9,562 nucleotides of DNA from positions 1 to 9,562 of the forward strand of contig DVGD01000126.1 in the NCBI GenBank assembly GCA_018712905.1, written 5' to 3'. Positions 5,637 through 9,562 of the stretch are shown here, piece by piece. The stretch comes from Candidatus Avoscillospira stercoripullorum (GTDB taxonomy: Bacteria > Bacillota > Clostridia > Oscillospirales > Oscillospiraceae). Numbering within the stretch: position 1 is the first letter of the stretch; every line of letters begins with the position of its first letter. The translations under genes were made by a program, and so were the position numbers. A model generated the notes under the pieces. That model saw nothing but the letters and a program-made list of their open reading frames with translations. It had not been told where the DNA came from and searched no databases.

Positions 5637-5673
5637 ACTCTAAATATGTATACTCACACAGGAGGACACGCCC

Positions 5674-7635
5674 ATGTGCGACAAGTGTAAAAACACCTTT
5701 TATATTACCACTCCCATCTACTACCCCTCCGACAAGCTCCACATCGGCCACACCTACTGCACCGTGGCCGCCGACACCATGGCGCGCTATAAGCGCATGC
5801 GTGGCTACGACGTGATGTTCCTCACCGGCACCGACGAGCACGGCCAGAAGATTGAGAACAAGGCCAAGGAGGCCGGCGTCACCCCCAAGGAATTTGTGGA
5901 CAACATTGTCACCGGCCAGGGCGGCGTCCTCGATCTGTGGAAGCTCATGAACATCTCCAACGATCGCTTCATCCGCACCACCGACGACTACCATGTGGCC
6001 GCCGTACAGAAGATCTTCAAGAAGATGTACGAAAACGGCGACATCTACAAGGGCAGCTACAAGGGAAAGTACTGCACGCCCTGTGAATCCTTCTGGACGG
6101 AGAGCCAGCTCAAGGACGGCAAGTGCCCCGACTGCGGCCGGGAGGTCACCGACGCCGAGGAGGAGGCCTACTTCTTCCGCCTGTCCAAGTACGCCAAGCC
6201 CGTGCGCGACCTCCTCACCACCACCGATTTCCTCGAGCCCAAATCCCGCGTCAACGAGATGGTCAACAACTTTATCGACCCGGGTCTCGAAGACCTGTGC
6301 GTCTCCCGCACCAGCTTCACCTGGGGCGTGCCGGTGGACTTTGACCCCGGCCACGTGGTTTACGTGTGGGTGGACGCCCTCTTCAACTACACCACCGCCC
6401 TGGGCTTTTTGAACGACGCCCACCACGACTATGAAAAGTACTGGCCGGCGGACGTCCACTTCGTGGGCAAGGAGATCGTCCGCTTCCACTCCATCATCTG
6501 GCCTGCCATGCTCATGAGCATGGGTATGCCCCTGCCCAAGAAGGTCTACGGCCACGGCTGGCTGCTCTTAGACGGCGGCAAGATGTCCAAGTCCAAGGGC
6601 AATGTGGTGGATCCCTACCTCCTGGCTGAGCGCTACGGCGTGGACGCATTGCGCTTCTTCCTCATGCGCACCTTCCCCTTCGGCTCCGACGGAAACTTCT
6701 CCAACGAGCTTCTGATCTCCTGCATCAACACCGACCTGGCCAACGACCTGGGCAACCTCGTCTCCCGCACCGTGGCCATGGTGCAGAAGTACTTTGGCGG
6801 CACGCTGCCCAAAGAGCAGACCGCCGACGAAGGGCTGGATCAGCCCCTGGTGGAGCTTGCTTCCGGCCTTCGGGAAAAGTACGAAGCGCAGATGGAGGCC
6901 TACCAGTTCCAGAATGCCCTCTCCGAGGTCTTCAAGGTCATCTCCCGCGCCAACAAGTATATCGACGAGAACGCCCCCTGGGTGCTGGCCAAGGACGAGG
7001 CGAAGAAGCCCCGCCTGGCTCGGGTGCTCTATAATCTTCTGGAGACTGTGCGCATCTGCGGCGCGCTTTTGGAGCCCGTGATGCCGGGCACCACCCAAAA
7101 GATCATGGCGCGGCTGGGCAATCCCGCCCACGGCTGGGACACCCTGGCGACCTTCGGCGTTTTGCCCGCCGACGTGACCGTCACCGCCGGGGATGCCCTC
7201 TTCCCCCGCATCGACATGGCCAAGGAGCTGGAAGCCCTGGAGGCCATCCACCAGGAAGCCCTCAAGGCCGCCGAAGCCCCCAAGGAGGATCCCCTGCCCG
7301 AACCCCTGCCGGAGGTGGACTTTGACACCTTCTGCAAGGTGGAGATGACGGTGGTGAAGGTCTTGAGCTGCGAAAAGGTCAAGAAGTCGGAAAAGCTCCT
7401 AAAGTTCCAGCTGGACGACGGCACCGGCACGCCCCGGCAGATTCTCTCGGGCATTGCCAAGTACTATCAGCCCGAGGAGCTGGTGGGGAAGACCCTGGTG
7501 GCCGTGACCAACCTGCCCCCGCGGAAGATGATGGGACAGGAGAGCCGGGGCATGCTCCTCTCGGCGGAGCGCGGCGAGAAGCTCCACCTGGTGATGCTCT
7601 CCGACGCCGTCCCCGCCGGCGCGAGACTGGTATAA
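5674..7635 (+). CDS. metG: Methionyl-tRNA synthetase with C-terminal tRNA-binding domain
   Basis: Charges tRNA-Met, including the initiator, with methionine at the expense of ATP in the cytoplasm. The 653 residues cover the class I catalytic core with HIGH at 23-26 (after PIYYPSDKL), a zinc knuckle with Cys134, Cys137, Cys151 and Cys154 (CTPC...CPDC), FVGKEIVRFHSIIWPAML (263-280), the KMSKS loop at 303-307 and the anticodon-binding helical domain. An OB-fold tRNA-binding domain of the Trbp111/Arc1p type follows from about 548 to the end (DFDTFCKVEM, then ILSGIAKYY and NLPPRKMMG). The start has AGGAGG eight bases upstream. The protein begins MCDKC, an extra CxxC before the conserved TFYITTPIYY; this may be chance. 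A strong promoter precedes it and an intrinsic terminator follows, so it is probably transcribed alone. Confidence 0.98.
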   Translation: MCDKCKNTFYITTPIYYPSDKLHIGHTYCTVAADTMARYKRMRGYDVMFLTGTDEHGQKIENKAKEAGVTPKEFVDNIVTGQGGVLDLWKLMNISNDRFIRTTDDYHVAAVQKIFKKMYENGDIYKGSYKGKYCTPCESFWTESQLKDGKCPDCGREVTDAEEEAYFFRLSKYAKPVRDLLTTTDFLEPKSRVNEMVNNFIDPGLEDLCVSRTSFTWGVPVDFDPGHVVYVWVDALFNYTTALGFLNDAHHDYEKYWPADVHFVGKEIVRFHSIIWPAMLMSMGMPLPKKVYGHGWLLLDGGKMSKSKGNVVDPYLLAERYGVDALRFFLMRTFPFGSDGNFSNELLISCINTDLANDLGNLVSRTVAMVQKYFGGTLPKEQTADEGLDQPLVELASGLREKYEAQMEAYQFQNALSEVFKVISRANKYIDENAPWVLAKDEAKKPRLARVLYNLLETVRICGALLEPVMPGTTQKIMARLGNPAHGWDTLATFGVLPADVTVTAGDALFPRIDMAKELEALEAIHQEALKAAEAPKEDPLPEPLPEVDFDTFCKVEMTVVKVLSCEKVKKSEKLLKFQLDDGTGTPRQILSGIAKYYQPEELVGKTLVAVTNLPPRKMMGQESRGMLLSAERGEKLHLVMLSDAVPAGARLV

Positions 7636-7646
7636 GATAAGGCTGA

Positions 7647-7676
7647 AAAGCGCCCTCCCGCTGCGGAGGGCGCTTT
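7647..7676 (+). terminator. Intrinsic terminator of metG
   Basis: A 12-pair GC-rich stem, AAAGCGCCCTCC (7647-7658) with GGAGGGCGCTTT (7665-7676), and a six-base loop, eleven bases past the metG stop. The T-run is short (TTT, then a T-containing stretch), so efficiency may be moderate. The complementary A-run at the base could allow some action on the other strand, but nothing there needs it. Confidence 0.8.
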
Positions 7677-7708
7677 CGATGTTGTTCTGGCCTACAAAAT
7701 TGGGTGCG

Positions 7709-7735
7709 CCCTACGCGAAGGCCGAAGGTTCCTCC
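7709..7735 (+). repeat. Left copy of a 27-base direct repeat flanking REP pair 4
   Basis: Begins CCCTACGCGAAGGCCG and matches 25 of 27 bases of 7830-7856. The preceding GCG resembles the end of a REP partner hairpin (GCGCCCCTAC) with one C missing, so it may be the remnant of an earlier neighbouring element. Confidence 0.7.
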
Positions 7736-7736
7736 A

Positions 7737-7835
7737 GTAGGGGCGGATTATATATCCGCCCGAACAGGGCTTCGTTCGGCGGTAGCCTTTCCAATACCGC
7801 AGCTGCCTCCGGGCGCATATACAATGCGCCCCTAC
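7737..7835. repeat. REP pair (BIME-like) 4, between metG and rny
   Basis: GTAG (7737-7740), a hairpin with arms GGGCGGAT and ATCCGCCC (7741-7761), a 49-base middle and an inverted hairpin with arms GGGCGCAT and ATGCGCCC (7811-7831), ending in CTAC (7832-7835). Both hairpins and their loops are identical to REP pair 2, while the middle is longer and unrelated by eye. Confidence 0.8.
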
Positions 7836-7856
7836 ACGAAGGCCGGAGGTTCCTCC
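7830..7856 (+). repeat. Right copy of the 27-base direct repeat
   Basis: Begins CCCTACACGAAGGCCG; differs from the left copy at two positions. It starts inside the last bases of REP pair 4, so the repeated unit seems to be the REP end plus about 21 bases of flank. A weaker resemblance exists in the bases after REP pair 2 (from 1904). Confidence 0.7.
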
Positions 7857-7891
7857 TTTGGGGCAAAATCTCTGCCGGTGTGGGATAGTCC

Positions 7892-7920
7892 TTGACACTG
7901 GCCATGGAACACGGTAAAAT
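7892..7920 (+). promoter_or_regulatory. rny promoter
   Basis: A perfect TTGACA -35 (7892-7897), a 17-base spacer and a TAAAAT -10 (7915-7920), five of six consensus bases. The predicted start near 7927 gives a leader of about 100 bases before the rny ATG. This is the best promoter in the window. Confidence 0.88.
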
Positions 7921-7941
7921 ATACGCTGAGAGTAGTATGGC

Positions 7942-7969
7942 CAAATGCCGTTTGGGGGAACGGCATTTG
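7942..7969 (+). other. Hairpin in the rny leader
   Basis: Arms CAAATGCCGTT (7942-7952) and AACGGCATTTG (7959-7969) pair perfectly over 11 bases around the loop TGGGGG, about 15 bases after the predicted transcription start. It is followed by CCTTTGCCTTTCAAC, too poor in U for a strong terminator. It could stabilise the 5' end, or be a weak attenuator or a site for feedback by RNase Y itself; the last is speculation by analogy with RNase E. Confidence 0.6.
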
Positions 7970-8006
7970 CCTTTGCCTTTCAACGGAAATACCCAAATTT
8001 AGAAAG

Positions 8007-8014
8007 AAGGAGGT
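8007..8014 (+). promoter_or_regulatory. Ribosome binding site of rny with long spacing
   Basis: AAGGAGGT, fully matching the anti-Shine-Dalgarno, lies 13 bases before the ATG at 8028, more than the usual five to nine. The only closer in-frame start, GTG at 8013, overlaps the site itself. ATG at 8028 is kept because MELGLAIALIVG matches the expected RNase Y membrane start. Confidence 0.7.
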
Positions 8015-8027
8015 GGGTTCGCAGCTT

Positions 8028-9562
8028 ATGGAACTAGGTTTGGCAATTGCCCTGATTGTGGGGGCTTTTGTGCTGAGCGGAATTGTATTCTTCGTGGTCG
8101 GTATGCTCTACCGCAAGAAGGTGGCTGAGAAGGAAATCGGCGGCGCCGAGGAAGAGGCGCGGCGGATTCTCAACGAGGCCATCAAGAGCGCCGAGAGCAA
8201 AAAGCGGGAAATGCTGCTGGAGGCCAAGGAAGAAATCCATAAATCGCGCACCGAGTACGAACGGGAAGTGAAGGAACGGCGGGCAGACCTGCAAAAGCAG
8301 GAGCGCCGCCTGCAGCAGAAGGAGGAATCCTTAGACAAGAAGCTCGACGCCCATGAGAAGAAGGAAGAAGAACTGCAGCGTCGGCTGAACAAGGCCGCCG
8401 CCACCCAGGAAGAGGTGGAGGAACTCAAGAAGAGCCAGTTGGAAACCCTGGAGCGGATCTCGGGCTTGACCCAGGAGGAGGCCAAGAAGTACCTCCTGGA
8501 CAACATCGAGACGGAAGTCCGCCACGAGTCCGCCATGAAGATCAAGGAGATCGAAACCCAGCTCAAGGATCAGGCCGATCAGATGGCGCGGGAGATCATC
8601 TCCATTGCCATCCAGCGCTGCGCCGCCGACCACGCCGCCGAGACCACGGTGTCCGTGGTGCCGCTGCCCAACGACGAAATGAAGGGTCGGATCATCGGCC
8701 GGGAAGGCCGCAATATCCGCACCCTGGAAACCATCACCGGCGTGGATCTCATCATCGACGACACGCCCGAAGCCATCACCGTCTCGAGCTTTGACCCGGT
8801 GCGCCGGGAAATCGCTCGAATTGCCCTGGAGAAGCTCATCGCCGACGGCCGCATCCATCCCACCCGCATCGAGGACATGGTGGAGAAAGCCCGCCGGGAG
8901 GTGGAGCAGACCATCAAGCAGGAGGGCGAGCGTGCCACCTTCGAGACCGGCATCCACGGCCTCCATCCCGAGCTGGTCAAGCTCCTGGGACGGCAGAAGT
9001 ACCGCACGTCCTATGGCCAGAACGTCCTCAACCACTCCATCGAGGTGGCGCACATCGCAGGGCTCCTGGCAAGCGAGCTGGGCGTGGACGTGACGCTGGC
9101 CAAGCGCGCAGGTCTCCTCCACGACCTGGGCAAGTCCGTCGACCATGAGATGGAGGGCAGCCACGTCCAGCTGGGCGTGGAGCTTGCCAGAAAGTACAAG
9201 GAGTCCCCCGCCGTCATCCATGCCATCGAGGCGCACCACGGCGACGTGGAGCCCCAGACCGTCATCGCCTGCCTGGTGCAGGCAGCCGACGCCATTTCCG
9301 CCGCCCGCCCCGGCGCCCGGCGGGAGAACGTGGAGAACTACATCCGCCGCCTGGAGAAGCTCGAGGAGATCACGGGCTCTTACCCCGGCGTGGAGAAGGC
9401 CTACGCCATCCAGGCAGGCCGCGAGGTTCGCATCATGGTCAAGCCCGAGGAGGTCAGCGAGGACAACATGATCCTCCTGGCGCGGGAGCTGGCCAAGAAG
9501 ATCGAAAGCGAGCTGGAATACCCCGGCCAGATCAAGGTCAACGTCATCCGCGAGACCAAGGC
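8028..9562 (+). CDS. rny: Ribonuclease Y, C-terminus cut by the window edge
   Basis: RNase Y is the membrane-anchored endoribonuclease that starts mRNA decay in many Gram-positive bacteria. The window contains 511 codons; the family is usually about 515-520 residues and the visible end QIKVNVIRET is the conserved tail, so only a few codons are missing. Order of parts: a membrane helix (about 4-27), a long charged coiled coil rich in Glu, Lys and Arg (about 30-190), a KH RNA-binding domain with GRIIGREGRNI (220-230), and an HD domain with metal ligands His336, His365-Asp366 (LLHDLGK) and Asp421 (QAADAIS), then the C-terminal domain. It has its own near-consensus promoter and a hairpin-containing leader. 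The identification is secure; the gene should be read as partial. Confidence 0.97.
   Translation, partial: MELGLAIALIVGAFVLSGIVFFVVGMLYRKKVAEKEIGGAEEEARRILNEAIKSAESKKREMLLEAKEEIHKSRTEYEREVKERRADLQKQERRLQQKEESLDKKLDAHEKKEEELQRRLNKAAATQEEVEELKKSQLETLERISGLTQEEAKKYLLDNIETEVRHESAMKIKEIETQLKDQADQMAREIISIAIQRCAADHAAETTVSVVPLPNDEMKGRIIGREGRNIRTLETITGVDLIIDDTPEAITVSSFDPVRREIARIALEKLIADGRIHPTRIEDMVEKARREVEQTIKQEGERATFETGIHGLHPELVKLLGRQKYRTSYGQNVLNHSIEVAHIAGLLASELGVDVTLAKRAGLLHDLGKSVDHEMEGSHVQLGVELARKYKESPAVIHAIEAHHGDVEPQTVIACLVQAADAISAARPGARRENVENYIRRLEKLEEITGSYPGVEKAYAIQAGREVRIMVKPEEVSEDNMILLARELAKKIESELEYPGQIKVNVIRETK

Noticed and set aside
5590..5673. Possible T-box or SAM riboswitch upstream of metG
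   Set aside because: The predicted leader is only about 30 bases and has no specifier stem, antiterminator or terminator hairpin.
5602..6555. 317-codon open frame on the minus strand inside metG
   Set aside because: It is antisense to the catalytic core of metG, has a composition typical of a GC-rich shadow frame, and has no recognisable domain or ribosome binding site.
7692..7983. Several short open frames on both strands between metG and rny
   Set aside because: They run through the REP pair and its direct repeats, lack ribosome binding sites, and resemble translations of the repeat near rlmH simply because the repeats are shared.

Overview
The window looks like a chromosomal housekeeping region of a GC-rich Gram-positive anaerobe, most likely a gut Clostridia of the Oscillospiraceae/Ruminococcaceae type. 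Evidence for this is RNase Y, a two-gene SUF-like iron-sulfur assembly module, strong AAGGAGG-type ribosome binding sites, sigma-A type promoters and abundant small GC-rich palindromic repeats between genes. The species assignment is inference; there is no rRNA or other taxonomic marker here. I see no phage, conjugative, CRISPR or defence genes.

Layout. Positions 1-5403 are transcribed leftward and 5674-9562 rightward, with a divergent promoter region between them. Reading leftward from 5403: a DUF2156 protein (PG lysyltransferase C-terminal-like) overlaps a GNAT acetyltransferase. After a 132-bp MITE-like palindromic element comes a SufC-like ATPase overlapping a SufB/D-like scaffold, the minimal SUF (SmsC-SmsB) pair for Fe-S cluster assembly. 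After a cluster of REP-type repeats comes a tight three-gene unit: rlmH (23S rRNA methyltransferase), a small cupin and rsmG (16S rRNA methyltransferase). The first 194 bases carry two large inverted repeats and no convincing gene. Rightward: metG (methionyl-tRNA synthetase with a C-terminal tRNA-binding domain), an intrinsic terminator, another REP pair, then a near-consensus promoter driving rny (RNase Y), whose last few codons are cut off by the window edge.

The genes share a theme of translation and RNA metabolism (rlmH, rsmG, metG, rny), plus Fe-S assembly and two proteins of the GNAT-fold superfamily. The coding content is conventional. The unusual content is between genes. There are four composite elements, each a pair of inverted hairpins bounded by GTAG...CTAC, and two orphan copies. 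They have the architecture of the REP/BIME elements that RAYT transposases mobilise in proteobacteria. A second, unrelated palindromic element touches the GNAT stop codon. I did not find a convincing new protein system; the repeat families are the best lead.
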